Assembly (NCBI RefSeq): GCF_910594005.1
Contig: NC_057825.1
Location: forward strand, 49,259,037-49,323,036
DNA: 64,000 nt
Source: Cervus elaphus
Lineage: Eukaryota > Chordata > Mammalia > Artiodactyla > Cervidae
Direction of reading: 5' to 3'
Both the position numbers and the translations under genes were made by a program. The stretch's first letter is position 1. Each line of letters opens with the position of its first letter. This document shows positions 1 to 11,768 of this stretch, one piece after another. Below the pieces are notes generated by a model. It was given only the letters and a program-made list of their open reading frames with translations. It made no database searches and was not told the origin of the DNA.

Positions 1-158
1 GAGATTCAGCCATATGTATGTACATATATTCGTTCTCCCCCAAACTCTCCTCCGATCCAGGCTGCTATATAATATTGAGCAGATTTCCATGTGCTCTGCA
101 GTGGGTCCTAGCTGGTTATCCATTTTAAATATAGCAGTGTTTACATGTCCATCTGTTT
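1..158 (-). mobile_element. L1 LINE 3'-UTR fragment
   Basis: The reverse complement reads like the artiodactyl L1 3' untranslated tail: a block about a small internal gap, an accumulation of 'ctctgctcaatatt'-type words and an 'atttaaaatggataacca' stretch. It is cut by the window edge and has no coding content. Confidence 0.7.
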
Positions 159-757
159 TATCATGAGAAAAATCATCTATAAACTAACATGGGATTTAAG
201 AGACAAAATACATAATCTAACCTCTTATCCATCCAGAAAAGTATGATTTGTACCACATCACGCTTCTTACTCACATAAAATCTCCATTATTAGGCTCACT
301 CAGTTCAAGTATTTTACAGTCTGGTAATTTTTCTGTTCTGTATCTGGAGAACTCTGCTCTACACAGGAGATCTTATATTGTGCTTACTTTGCTTTACTGC
401 TTAATAAATTGCTTTTGGGTAGGAATGGTGTTATCTGAACACAAACACATGTATTTACTCCCTAAATATTATCTAGTAAAAAGACTTTGTTTGTAATAGT
501 AGGTACTAAGTAATTTTAAATGCTAACAGAGAATATCTAACCTTTTAATATAGTAGCTATTCTACTGAATATATTCAAGTTTGGTACTTGAATCACAGAG
601 ATTTCTTCTTATTAGAAAAATATGCTGTCATCATTGTATGTTCTAGTTTTTAAATTAATGTGGTGATGTGAAGCAATACCAGCTTTGTTACGGAGGCATT
701 ATGTAATATAATGAAAAATGTTTTCTGTTTTTACAGTAATGCTATAAATACACTGAT
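159..757. other. Intronic DNA, nothing recognised
   Basis: AT-rich sequence with only short chance reading frames. I recognise no repeat, RNA gene or exon-like segment here. Confidence 0.6.
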
Positions 758-1115
758 TTGTTGTTTTTCAGTTACTAAGTCGTGTCTGACTCTTCACAAT
801 CCTGTGAATTGCAGCATGTCAGGCTTCCCTGACCTTCGCTGTCTCCTGGAATTTGCTCAAATTCATGTCCATTGAGTCGGTGATGCTATATAACCTTCTC
901 ATCCACTGTTGCCCCCTTCCTGTTTTGCCTTCAATCTTCCCCAGCATCAGGGTCTTTTCCAGTGAGTCAGCTGTTTGCATCAGGTGGCCAAAGTATTGGA
1001 GCTTGAGTTTCAGCAGCATTCCTTCCAATGAATATTCAGGGTTGATTTCCTTTAGGATGGACTCATTTGATCCCCTTGCAGTACAAAGAACTTTCAAGAG
1101 TCTTCTCTTTGAAGA
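758..1115 (-). mobile_element. BovB LINE 3' end, 5'-truncated
   Basis: Antisense copy of the BovB 3' terminus. It begins with the ttgttgtt..cagt..act tail and runs into the C-terminal coding part; the reverse strand still encodes words such as 'LLKVLCTARGSNESILKEINPEYSLEG'-type sequence in broken form. It is diverged and non-functional. Confidence 0.88.
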
Positions 1116-1854
1116 TGGGCCCAAATTTAACTAAATCAGAAAAGGATAATTGGAGAAAAATAGAAATAGATTGTTTACTTTAATAAATATCTTATCACTT
1201 TTCAAATGGATTTTCTGCCACAGTCTTATACATTTGACTTTGATTCAATTTTCTTTTGTAAATTACATAAATATGTAGTAGGAGTAGATGTAGTCCTTTA
1301 TTCATTCATTCCACTTACATTTTTGAGCCATGGTCCATGTGAACCCTGGGCATATAATGATGAGCAACATAGTCACTGATAAGAAGACAGTATATTTACC
1401 ACATTTAATAAGCCAGATACTAAAATGGGCCAGTTAAATGTGTGAGTGGGTAGGCTAGGCTGAGTTTTATTGCATGAGGTAGCAGTCTTCGTTGGATTTG
1501 TTTTGTTGGAGAGTGTGAGTATGAAATAAGAGTCCTCATGCTCTCAAAAATGCACATGGGGTTAACAAAAACAGGTGATTAGCTGAAGTGTTGACTGGGT
1601 GTCTAGAGTGATTAATAATTAGAAGGTCGAAATTTCTCAAGTTATCCTAACTAGCTGCATCAGCATTGAGTGGTACTTTCAGATCTCACAGAATTTCTCT
1701 CTCTGAGATCATGTAACCTAACCCCTGCAGTTTTTCTTGACTATTCATCTAAACTGCCCCAACTCAGAACACATTACCCATTTCGTTTATCTCACTGAGA
1801 AAGGTTTCTATTATGTATATTTTACATTTATTTCACTAGTGTTTTTCTCCCACC
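1116..1854. other. Intronic DNA, nothing recognised
   Basis: No gene, RNA or clear repeat seen. The composition is ordinary for mammalian intron. Confidence 0.55.
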
Positions 1855-2205
1855 AATACTAGATTCTCATGCCATGAAGACAGGGAAAGTATCTCTTTTA
1901 TTCACTTGAATATACCCATTGCTCTGTATCCTGAATGGCATGTAGATGTAGTAAAGTGAAACTGAAGTCGCTCAGTCATGTCTGACTCTTTGCGACCCCG
2001 TGGGACTGTAGCTCGCCAGGCTCCTCCATCCATGGGATTTTCCAGGCAAGAGTCCTGGAGTGGGCTGCCATTTCCTTCTCCAGAGGATCTTCCCGACCCA
2101 GGGATCGAACCCAGGTCTCCCGCATTATAGGCAGACACTTTACCATCTGAGCCAGCAGGGAAGTAGATGTAGTAGGTGCTCAGTAAATATATGCTGAAGC
2201 TAAAA
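1855..2205 (+). mobile_element. L2 LINE 3' end, split by a SINE
   Basis: Bases 1855-1953 (gacagggaaagtatc, then ctgtatcctgaatggca) and 2163-2205 (gtaggtgctcagtaaatat) rejoin into the typical L2 3' terminus. The Bov-tA at 1954-2162 separates the halves. Confidence 0.72.
1954..2162 (-). mobile_element. Bov-tA SINE
   Basis: Full-length tRNA-Glu-derived ruminant SINE in reverse orientation; the B-box-like 'cagggatcgaaccc' is intact. A perfect 12-bp target-site duplication, gtagatgtagta, flanks it (1942-1953 and 2163-2174). The insertion is inside an L2 tail. Confidence 0.93.
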
Positions 2206-2359
2206 AGTGAATTGCTAAGCTTGAGCATCCAGTTTGTGGCTGATCATATTCATGTAGTTGAGCATAATGTTACTTTGAGTTGTGATACTGATTGTTCCTT
2301 TATGAATTTTAACCTTTCAACAAAATGGGAACTGCCTTTAATTTTTATGCTGAAGAAGA

Positions 2360-2567
2360 GTTTGTGCATGTGCTCAGTCATATCTGTTATTCCATGTACT
2401 GTAGCGTGCCAGGCTCCTCTGTCCATGGAATTTTCTAGACAAAAATACTGCGGTGGGTTTCCATTCCCTTCTCCTGAGCATCTTCCTGACCCAGGGATCA
2501 AAACCATGTCACCTGCGTCTCCTGCATTGGCAGGCGGATTCTTTACTACTGAGCTACCTGGGAAGTT
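2360..2567 (-). mobile_element. Bov-tA SINE
   Basis: Diverged reverse-oriented copy ending at the tRNA head 'gagctacctgggaag'. The 9-bp duplication tgaagaaga is seen at 2351-2359 and 2568-2576. Confidence 0.88.
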
Positions 2568-2576
2568 GAAGAAGAT

Positions 2577-3374
2577 TATATATTAGTATAAAAGGAAAAT
2601 AAGTAAATATGATGAAGTAAGAAAGCCAAGAATAGACAAATGAGATATTGTAACATTTATTAAGGTCCTTAAATTTTTTTTTTCTGCTGTAGTATTTCCA
2701 TGAAAAAAAATTTCTGCCATAAAGACAAAGTTAGATGGATGCCTTCACCATTCCCTGAAGCCTTACATGGTTTTTCATCTCAATTATTCCTTAACAAGTC
2801 CTATTGGTCTTGTGAAGATTGGATTTAGAGTAGGGCTCTCTTGAAACCCTCCTATATCTTTTGGCAATACTTTCTCCTCTCTTACGAAAAGAATCTTTTC
2901 AGTTGCATTGTTTGTCAAAAGCCATTTCTAAATATAGATTGCCTTTTCACCACGGGCATCAGAGTAGCTAGTGAGAGTAAACACAGGGGTGATGCACTTT
3001 AAATAAAAGAAAACAAACCAGGAGATGGTCAAGTATTTATATGTTACATACCAGGTTAGAATTTTAATGTCTCACTCATTGTGTCAATGACTCTATGATC
3101 CTAATCTATGTAGATATTGTCTGTTTACCTATTATTCCAGCATCAGTTAAGTAGAAGTTGTAAATTGTTCCCAGAACACAGCTGTGTCCATCAAAAAGAG
3201 GCTACTTCTTCATGAGCTACACCTGCATATATCCTGCTTCTCTGCAAAAGTCAGGCTCTATTTATCATAGGAAGATACTAGAGGGGTTAAAAGGAGAAAT
3301 GCATGCATGTAGTATAGGCCTGTCCAGTGTCCAGGGCAGTCATAACAAGAACAGGAGGCTTCCCTATAGTGTCT
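2577..3374. other. Intronic DNA, nothing recognised
   Basis: Contains short T and A runs near 2670-2710. No gene-like or repeat-like structure was identified. Confidence 0.55.
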
Positions 3375-3601
3375 GTGCTGTTTGTGCTCAGTTGTGTCTG
3401 ACTCTTTGAGACCCCATGGACTGCACCACATCAGGCTCCTCTGCACCGCATCAGGCTCCTCTGTCCATGGAATTTACCAGGCAAGAATACTGGAGTAAGT
3501 TGCTGTTTCCTCCTCCAGGGGATCTTTCTGACTCAGGAATCGAATCTATGTCTCTTGCATTGGCAGGTGGATTCTTTACCACTAGTGCCACCTTGGACGT
3601 C
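3375..3601 (-). mobile_element. Bov-tA SINE with internal duplication
   Basis: Reverse-oriented Bov-tA, diverged. It carries a 20-bp tandem duplication in its BovA part (3421-3460). I see no convincing target-site duplication. Confidence 0.88.
3421..3460. repeat. 20-bp tandem duplication inside a SINE
   Basis: Two adjacent 20-bp units, ctgcaccacatcaggctcct and ctgcaccgcatcaggctcct, differ at one base. Normal Bov-tA copies carry this segment once. Confidence 0.95.
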
Positions 3602-3646
3602 CCTTCTCTGTAGCATGATCCTTACCATGCGGATTGTGGAACTGAG

Positions 3647-3985
3647 TCCTGTTGTTGAGTTGTTCAGCCACTCAGTCACATGCCACTCTTTGTGACCCCA
3701 TGGACTGTAACATGCCAGGTCTCCCTGCCTTTCACCATCTCTCAGAGCCTGCTCAAACTCATGTCCATTGAGTCGGTGATGCCATCCGACCATCTCATTC
3801 TCTGTCATCCAGTTTTCCTCCTGCCTTCAATCTTTCCCAGCATCAGGGTCTTTTCTGAAGAGTCAGTTCTTCACATCAGGTGGTCAAAGTTTTGGAGCTT
3901 CAGCTTCAGCATCAGTCCTTCCAGTGAATATTCAGAATTGATTTCCTTTATGATGGACTGGTTTGATCTTCTTGCAGTCCAAAGT
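3647..3985 (-). mobile_element. BovB LINE 3' end, 5'-truncated
   Basis: Starts with the antisense tail ttgttgagttgttcag and extends to the 'cttgcagtccaaag' segment of the C-terminal coding region. All reading frames are broken. Confidence 0.88.
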
Positions 3986-4071
3986 CTGAGTATATATCAC
4001 ACTTTGCGTCCAGGAGATGGAGACATGTGAGTTAGTATTTCCCACCCCCACTCCACTGCAGACTTTCCTTG

Positions 4072-4633
4072 TTTCATTGTCCTTTACTTTATTGTGCTTT
4101 GCAGATACTGGTTTTACCTTCAATTCTGCAAATTGAAGATCTGTAATAATTGGCTTGTCACATGATGGTTAGCATTTTTTTATCAATAAAATTTAATTTT
4201 TAAATTAAAGTATGTAAGCTTTTTTTTTTGCTTCCCAGGTGGCACTAGTGGTAAAGAACCCACCAGCCAGTTGCAGGAGATGTAAGAGACGTGGGTTCAG
4301 TCTCTGGGTCAGGAAGATCCCCTGGAGGAGGGCATGGCAACCCACCCCAGTATTCTTGCCTGGAAAATCCCATGGACAGAGGAGCCTGGCCGGCTACAGT
4401 CCATGGGGTGGCAAATAGTCGTACATGGCTGAAGCAGCTTAGCACACACACACGTGTACATTTTTTAGACATAATACTGTTACACACTTACTAGATTGTA
4501 GTATAGTATAGATGTAACTTTTTTTACATGTACTGGGAAGCCAAAAATTTTTTGTGTTTTGCATTGTTGGTGATATTTGATTTATTGCAGTGTTTTGGAA
4601 CCAAAGCTGCAGTATCTCAGAGGTATGACTGTA
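4072..4633. mobile_element. Tigger-type DNA transposon remnant, split by SINE
   Basis: The outer parts match Tigger1-like ends: 'tttattgtgctttgcagat' at the left and 'gcagtatctcagaggtatg' at the right. The transposase interior is missing, so this is an internally deleted copy. A Bov-tA sits in it at 4230-4454. Confidence 0.75.
4230..4454 (+). mobile_element. Bov-tA SINE
   Basis: Forward copy with tRNA head 'gcttcccaggtggc' and a short (CA)n tail ending near 4454. It is inserted in a Tigger remnant; the flanks share a tatgtaag../gtgtaca.. plus T-run similarity that may be the duplicated target. Confidence 0.92.
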
Positions 4634-5798
4634 TATTGGTTCAGTTTTTAGGACTGAACATTTGATTCATTTCCTTGCCTCTTTTCTATTGCTGCTGAGG
4701 TCCTTCTCCGTACTAAAGCCCAGGAGCTTGGGGACTGAATCTCTGCTGAGCTGGCTTTGTTATCTCATGACTGAGTTTAAAAGCCTGAATCCTGTCTCCA
4801 GATCCTTAGCTTCTGCCTAGATCTCACCCCGAATGGACAGATTGTTTGGATCCAACATAACATTAGCACCTACTGCCTAGCTTAGAGTAGCAGACTCAGA
4901 AGCAGCCAGGAATTCCTGCCTGACCATGACAGCCCTGGACTCCCCACTTGGTGTTGGTGAAACTTGTGTCGCCAGCCCAACATGGAGCATTGTAGCACCC
5001 AGTGTTCTCTGACGGCTCTGATCTCATCATTCTCTTCTGGACTTCTCTGGTTCTCTCACTCATTCTCTTCTCAGTTAATTCAGTCAGCTTCTCTGTCACG
5101 TGTTCCTGCTCATACTGTGATGAATGATGCCTCTTAAGGGCAAAAAGCCCAGGAAGGGGAACCTTGGGACCTTATTGCTGGGTGCTCTCTGAATCCCAGG
5201 AGATGTGCCCTTTTGTTTTCCTGCCTTAGCTGGTGGCTCCTCTCGAAGCCTTCCTGGGAACATGGGGACCCTCTGCTCTTCTCAGATGTTAAAGGGATGA
5301 AGTAGACTTAGTGCTATTTCCTGGAGATATTCATATTCAGTGCTAGCATCTTTTTAAGAAATCATAAGTCAGTCGGGAGTGAGTTGCCTGTCTGTACAAC
5401 ACACATACTCTGGGGTACCCAGCCCTGGTCATTGTGCTGCCCTGACTGCCTGGCCTTCTCCTGCTGAATGACACAGTTTAATAGCACATCTCAGCTAGAA
5501 GAGACCATAGAAAAGGTTTGGTCTAATGTTCTCATTGGGTGCATATTTCAGAATTTTAGCCCAGAGAGTGAGCTGCATACGCTTTCATTGTAATTAGAAG
5601 TTGTGATTCTAATTTTGTGATGATACCTGTCTTTCAAATGTAGCATGCCATAATGCTGACTTTATATCAATTTTATCTGAAACCCAGATAAAATATGTAA
5701 AATGTTTGTTTTATATTATAAAACAAAATATCTCTAACTAAATTGTCAAAATCTGTCTTGCTATGCAAACATAAAATAAAGGATGATCAGGCGATGAG
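4634..5798. other. Intronic DNA, nothing recognised
   Basis: About 1.2 kb with relatively high GC around 4680-5280. No open frame with exon-like borders and no repeat I can name. A weak MIR-like phrase lies near 5550. Confidence 0.5.
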
Positions 5799-6012
5799 GG
5801 GCTTCCTGGGTGGAGCTGGTGGTAAAGAACCCTCCTGCCAGTGCAGAGACATAAAAAATGTGGGTTCCATCCCTGGGTCAGGAGGATCCCCTGGAGGGGT
5901 AATAGCAACCCACTCCAGTATTCTTGCTTGGAGAATTCCATGGAGAGTGGAGCTAGGCAGGCTACAATCCGTCGGGTTGCAAAGAGTTGGACATGACTGA
6001 AGTGACTGAGCA
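5799..6012 (+). mobile_element. Bov-tA SINE
   Basis: Forward, diverged copy: head 'gggcttcctgggtgg', body 'aacccactccagtattcttg', end 'ttggacatgactgaagtgac'. Confidence 0.9.
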
Positions 6013-6306
6013 TGCTCGCAGGCAAAGAGGATGAGTACCCAGGTCTGGCTGCAAACATGGACTATGCTAATGACTTCTACATGACTTTAAACAAGATGCC
6101 ATCTGGTGTTGTTGCTTTCTGTCATAAGATTCATATCGTTATTCAGTATTGTTGTGCAGATTCATTGAGAGAAAGCATCATAAGTACTCAGCAAAAAAGC
6201 TTTTACAGAGCAAGTACTCCAAGAATGTACTTTCCTTTCCATCCAGGGAGAAGGACCAGTTGCTGAATATTGGTTTAAATTTTTCTAATATCCTACAGTT
6301 AGTAAT

Positions 6307-6516
6307 GGGCTTCCCTGGTGGCTCAAAGTTTAAAGCATCTGCCTGCAATGCGGGAGACCTGGGTTCTATTCCTGGGTCGGTAATATGCCCTGGAGAAGGA
6401 AATGGCAACCCACTCCAGTATTCTTGACTGGAGAATCCCATGGACGGAGGAGCCTGGTGGGCTACAGTCCACGGGGTTGCAAAGAGTTGGACACGACTGA
6501 GCGACTTAACTAAAAA
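6307..6516 (+). mobile_element. Bov-tA SINE
   Basis: Forward copy close to consensus. The 8-bp duplication ttagtaat is at 6299-6306 and 6523-6530. Confidence 0.94.
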
Positions 6517-6530
6517 CTAAGATTAGTAAT

Positions 6531-7088
6531 AAATAGATTGCATACTTTGGTTTGGGTAGGGTCTGTGAGCATCTCCTCAGATCTTGTAACTATACTTATC
6601 CAGGTGTCTAAGAAAATCTAATCATGTAACTACTGTAAGACTGCTTCCTGTCATCTCTTATTTTCATCCTTCTTTACCTTTTTTTTTTTTCCTTTTTAGT
6701 AATCAGTGCTCTGGAATATGATTACCTTATTATGGAATTGTCTTGTTATGTATTATGAAACACCTTCTTCCCTTAATGGCTTATGAGAGTTTCTCCTGTT
6801 CTTTCCTACAAAATCTCTGTGACCTGTAGACTTGCCATGTATCTTGTATGGTCCTTCTTTCTCCTAGAAGATGCACTGTAGCCCAGAGGTAAGTAGTTAA
6901 AGCACATTAAGTGATGAGATGCTATTGATATTGCAAAGAAGTACATGTGAGTTGGCTACTTGCACATTTGTCTGTGTGCCAGCTGACCTGTGGCCTGCAT
7001 GGCTCCAAGTACAGGGTTGAGATTGTGCTTATTTTAGCTTAGATGCATAGACCATGTAAAATTACCAGCAGTTTGCAGATGGGAAAAA
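6531..7088. other. Intronic DNA, nothing recognised
   Basis: Contains a 14-base T run near 6680. No gene or repeat recognised. Confidence 0.55.
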
Positions 7089-7172
7089 ATATCTATATCC
7101 GTATCTATATCTATTTATCTCTCTCTCTCTCTATATATATATATACACACATATATACATGTATATGTACAC
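7089..7172. repeat. Compound microsatellite (TATC/TC/TA/CA)
   Basis: Successive runs of tatct-like, (tc)n, (ta)n and (acacat)-like units. Confidence 0.9.
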
Positions 7173-8124
7173 CCTAATTTGTATGCACACTACTCAAGAG
7201 TATATAAACAGGACCTAAAATGGTCTTGGATTTGTTGTGTAGCCTGGTGATTTAAAATTGAATTTTGAAGGTATCTTTAATGTCTATAGGTAGGGGAATA
7301 AGAAACATAAGAAAAAGAAGGTCATATTTTCTTCTTCTCCTTCTGGATTTTGCTAACTACAAGAGATTTATTGCCAGTTGATTTAAGTGGTTATAGTGCT
7401 AATGAGACCAGTCTTTCAGATTTGATCCCTAGACCAACAAAATATATTGATTCTTCTTAAGAAAGTGAGTCAGGCAAGAGAAGACATATTTTATCCGTGC
7501 TGAGAAAAGCTGTGAGAGCAGTAAACCATGTAGCTTTTATGTCCTTTATATATGGAGTACGTTTTATTACTCTATTCCCTATGCTAATATTGTTAAAGTT
7601 ATATGAAAAAATCAAATTAGAGAAATGGTGGTTAGAACAAGAAAAATATGTGAGATGAGACCACATGTTATTTTTTGAGTTTATAATTTTGAGTTCAAAA
7701 ATTTCCTTGTCTATAAAAAGTGAGTGGGTTTTAAATAGTCTAATGAGGCAATCAGTTGTGTTGCTTATCTGCATCTACAAAGAGCAAATGGAAAACCGGA
7801 AGTGACTAGGTTAATTAGTCTAATTAAACACCTGCCTAAGACTTCCTGGCTGAGCAAAGCTCCTGCTCTTCAGAATCACTAGCACATTGCTAAAAGTATA
7901 ATTTTCCACAGTGTAAATATTCAATTTTAAAAGTTATTGAACTATTCTCCATAGTCTATATGAAAAAAGTAAAGAAAATGCAAATTTAGATTTTGCAATT
8001 AAGCTCATTTAATGGTGCTGTATAGGTATTGTCAGTTTAGAAGGTTATAAAAACATAATGGAAAAATAAATGAAGTGCATATCTAAATAAAATTATGAGG
8101 AACTTCATAAAATACTTGGGTAAA
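7173..8124. other. Intronic DNA, nothing recognised
   Basis: AT-rich. The 105-codon reverse frame at 7457-7774 lacks any recognised motif or splice context and is treated as chance. Confidence 0.5.
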
Positions 8125-8207
8125 GAAATTCCATGAACAGAGGAGTTCGGCGGGTTATAGTCCATGGGGTCGCAAAAGAGTCAGACATGACTGAGCACAG
8201 TGCATGC
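8125..8207 (+). mobile_element. Bov-tA 3' fragment
   Basis: Only the last ~80 bases of the SINE remain: 'attccatgaacagaggag' through 'agtcagacatgactgagc'. Confidence 0.82.
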
Positions 8208-8421
8208 ATGCAAGAAACTGGAATGTTTCCCAGGCATCAGCAGTGGTCCCCATGAGCCCCAGAAGGCTTCCAATAAGACACCCAAATGACTCTAGAAGAT
8301 CCCTGAAAGGGATCCCTGAAAATTTCTGAGACTCCTTGGTTAACCCCTCTAAATTTTGACATCAGAAACTTATTTGTTAAAATTAATAATCTCCCACTTA
8401 TTTATTTAGGATACAAAGGAT

Positions 8422-8521
8422 TTGTTGTTCAGTTGCTCAGTCTTGTCTGACTCTTTGCGACCCCATGGACTGCAGCATGTCAGGTTTCCCTGTCCTTCAC
8501 CATTTCCCGGAGCTTGCTGGA
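8422..8521 (-). mobile_element. BovB LINE extreme 3' end
   Basis: Short antisense piece beginning ttgttgttcagttgctcag and ending at 'cccggagcttgctgg'. Confidence 0.85.
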
Positions 8522-8534
8522 AAGTGACTTAGCA

Positions 8535-8945
8535 CACACAAATGCACCTCTGTTACAGAGCTAAGTATTCTAAATAAGCTGTCGTATTTAAACCTCAGAA
8601 CATACCTTGCGTGTGTGCTAAGTTGCCTCAGTCGTGTCTGACTCTTTGCGACCCTATGGTCTGTAGCCCGCCAGGCTCCTTTGTCCATGAGGATTCTTTA
8701 GGCAAGGATACTCCGTGCTCTCCTCCAGGGGATCTTCCCCAACCCAGGGATTGAACCCGCATCTCTTATGTCTCCTTCATTGGCAGGCAGGTTCTTTACT
8801 GCTTTTGCCACCTGGGAAGCCCAGAACATACCTTTGAGGTATATATGATTACCTTCATTTTTCAAAATAGAAAACTGAGTCTCATACTGAGTAATTTCTT
8901 GGCCAGATGAAACATGGTAGCTCCAAAGCCTGCCTTCTCTCCATT
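8535..8945 (+). mobile_element. MIR SINE, split by Bov-tA
   Basis: Parts 8535-8608 and 8822-8945 rejoin as an old MIR core: 'acagagctaagtattct', 'gtatttaaacctcagaac', then a diverged 'attttacagatgaggaaactgag' equivalent at 8858-8885. Confidence 0.65.
8609..8821 (-). mobile_element. Bov-tA SINE
   Basis: Reverse copy flanked by a perfect 13-bp duplication, cagaacatacctt (8596-8608 and 8822-8834), inside a MIR. Confidence 0.94.
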
Positions 8946-10199
8946 GCACTTTTACTGACATTTCAATTCAATCTGCAGTGTTGCTTCAGGACTGATCCTC
9001 TAGACCCCACTCTGTAATTTCAAAGATGCTAATACAATTTTTTAAGAGAAATGATATTCTGAATTAAAAAATGAGATGCTTGCTTTTTTGTGAGTTGTCC
9101 AAATAAATGTTCACAAGAAGAATCTTGACAAGATAATTATAACCTGCTCGTTTTCCCCTTTATTTCATCAACAATTCCCAAGAACCTTGAAGCCTTTGAG
9201 AAGTGATGCTTAAGAAACGCAGCTAGACAATATGCAGTGCATTCAAGTGGAAGGCTGGCATTCTGTCCATAGCGCAATGACCCTACAGTAAAATGTCACT
9301 GTGCTCTTTATTCAAGCCATTGGCATTTTATCAGCGGTTTGTAGCTTAATGGGAGAATAATAAAGTACACTTACATATCAAACTCAGAAAATGTCAGTAG
9401 ATGATATAATTATATCTTTGAAAAAAAGGGAACGTTTTAAAAAGGGATATGTCATGCACACTGTAATGAAATTGTGTAGCCACATCCATTTTCTAGCTAT
9501 AAAATACAGTTGCTTTTGGTTTGAGAAATTTGTACTGTATGTAAAATGAGGCAAATATGTGTTGAACATTATCGTAGAGGAATAAACTGCCAGTATTAGA
9601 CAAATTAAAACCAGAATTCTTCTCCTTCAGTGGGCTTTATGAGCTCTGGAAAGTGACTTTCTCAGTGCTTCATGTTGTTATCGGAGTAATAGAGATAATA
9701 CTTTCATTTCCTCATTCTCACAGACATGTGCTGTGTGTGTATTAGCCTGGACATATCTAGAAACACTTAGTGTTTAGGGTTCTCTTAAGGAAAAAATGAG
9801 GTCGCATTATTAGTCATGATTAATTTTGATTCTAGTGTAAAGACTAATCAACAATAGAAAGGAAGAGGTTTGGTGGTATTATTTTGCTTCTTGATTTTGG
9901 AGAAAAACGATTTTTAATTATGCAAGTGGAGAAATCTTGTTTCAGAATTTGTTGCTTTTGTGTTAAGTGAATCCTCTGCGGCTTGCAAGTGTCCTTCCCT
10001 TTATGTGACACTAGTAATGTCACTTGTGTTCCAAGAAGTGCTAATGTTATGGCTTCTGTATTTTTCATTTTAGTTTTAATTCCAGTCATTATATTTTTGT
10101 GTTTACCAAGAATCTAAAGCCTCTTTATCAGTACTTTCAAAGAATGGCTTGAAATGTACATTTCAAATGTCATAATTATCAGAATCTGGAATCTGACAC
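8946..10199. other. Intronic DNA, mostly unrecognised
   Basis: About 1.25 kb. A weak MIR-like segment may lie near 9635-9730. No exon-like frame. Confidence 0.5.
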
Positions 10200-10985
10200 A
10201 TTTTTTTTTCCATTTATTTTTATTAGTTGGAGGCTAATTACTTTACAATATTGTAGTGGTTTTTGCCATACATTGACATGAATCAGCCATGGATTTACAT
10301 GTGTTCCCCATCCGGAACTCCCCTCCCACCACCTTCCCCATCCCATCCCTCTGGGTCATCCCAGTGCACCAGCCCTGAGCACTTGTCTCATGCATCCAAC
10401 CTGGACTGGCGATCTGTTTCACACTTGATGATATATATGTTTCAATGCTGTTCTTTCAGATCATCCCACCCTCGCCTTCTCCCATAGAGTCCTCTGTGTC
10501 TCTTTTTCTGTCTTGCATATAGAGTCATTGTTACTGTCTTTCTAAATTCCATATATATGTGTTTGTATACTGTATTGGTCTTTATCTTTCTGACTTACTT
10601 CACTCTGTATAATGGGCTCCAGTTTAATCCATCTCATTAGAACTGTTTCAAATGAATTCTTTTTAATGGCTGAGTAATATTCCATAGTGTATATGTACCA
10701 CAACTTTCTTATCCATTCATCTGCTGATGGGCATCTAGGTTGCTTCCATGTCCTGACTATTATAAACAGTGCTGCGATGAACATTGGGGTGCATGTGTCT
10801 CTTTCAGTTCTGGTTTCCTCAGTGTGTATGCCCAGGAGTGGGATTGCTGGGTCATATGGCAGTTCCATTTCCAGCTTTTTGAGGAATCTCCACACTATTC
10901 TCCATAGTGGCTGTACTAGTTTGCATTCCTACCAACAGTGTAAGAGGGTTCCCGTTTCTCCACACCCTCTCCAGCATTTTAAAAA
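10200..10985 (-). mobile_element. Artiodactyl L1 LINE 3' end (ORF2 C-terminus + 3' UTR)
   Basis: Antisense, 5'-truncated L1. The poly-A appears as a T run at 10201-10209. The reverse frame 10542-10895 (117 codons from its first Met) encodes the ORF2 C-terminal segment with the hallmarks 'ELPYDPAIPLLGI' and 'YTMEYYSAIKKN'. The 3' UTR occupies 10210-10541. Confidence 0.93.
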
Positions 10986-10998
10986 TATATGTCAAAAA

Positions 10999-11021
10999 GA
11001 ATATATATATATATATATATG
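10999..11021. repeat. (AT)n microsatellite
   Basis: About 11 uninterrupted AT units immediately beyond the truncated end of the L1. Confidence 0.95.
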
Positions 11022-11394
11022 TCACATGTACTTTATTCAGCCCCTCGCAGCACCCCTGCTTCCCGAGGTGTACCTGACCTTGGAGTCCTGAACTTCTTGA
11101 GAGTTCTGCAGCATGAACCGTCATGTTCCCATTGCTAAGGGCATATGTGCCACCCTTCTTTGGTCTACTGAGTCAGTTACCCTCATGTCCTTCTGTTTCC
11201 CAGCTTCAAAAATTTTGTTGGCTTCAGTGATCTACTGACACCCATAGTCATCTCCTGTCATCTTCTCTCTATACCTTTTTCTTGTGCATTTATGGCTTTG
11301 ATGTCTTTTTGATGAGTTAGGAACAGTAACATTTCCAAATTAAGTTGGAAGTCTGTTTTAACTTGTTTATTTGTTTATTGTCTATTTCCTCCAT
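11022..11394. other. Intronic DNA, nothing recognised
   Basis: No repeat or exon seen. Confidence 0.5.
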
Positions 11395-11515
11395 TTGATT
11401 ATATTTTCCAAGAGCCAGGAACCTGGCCTTGTTCACTACAGTATTCCTACCATCCAAACACTCCCTGGTATATCATCCATATTGAATACTTACTGAATAT
11501 ATGTACGCATGAATG
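11395..11515 (+). mobile_element. L2 LINE 3' end fragment
   Basis: Phrases equivalent to the L2 terminus: 'ccaagagccaggaacctgg', 'tgttcactacagtattcc', then 'tgaatacttactgaatat'. Confidence 0.55.
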
Positions 11516-11557
11516 AGCGACATGTGATATGGATCTCTTTGTACAGTGCTTACAGCC

Positions 11558-11768
11558 CAGTAAATGGGTGGCTCAGATGATAAAGTATCCACCTGTAGTG
11601 CAGGAGATGCAGGAGACACAACAAGCTTCAGTCCCTTGTTCTAGAAGATCCCCTGGAGAAGGGAATGACAACCCATTCCAGTATTCTTGCCTGAAAAATC
11701 CCTTCAACAGAGGAGCCTGGTGAGCTACAGTCCTTGGGGTCACAAAGAGTTGGATATGACTTCAGCAA
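11558..11768 (+). mobile_element. Bov-tA SINE, diverged
   Basis: Forward copy with a degraded tRNA head (gggtggctcagatgataaag) and a recognisable BovA half. Confidence 0.88.

Noticed and set aside
1954..2162. tRNA gene at the SINE heads (here and in about thirty other copies)
   Set aside because: Box A/B-like sequence belongs to the tRNA-Glu-derived part of Bov-tA SINEs; the cloverleaf is degenerate and followed by BovA sequence.
7457..7774. 105-codon reverse reading frame
   Set aside because: No motif, no known similarity, no splice context; AT-rich chance frame.
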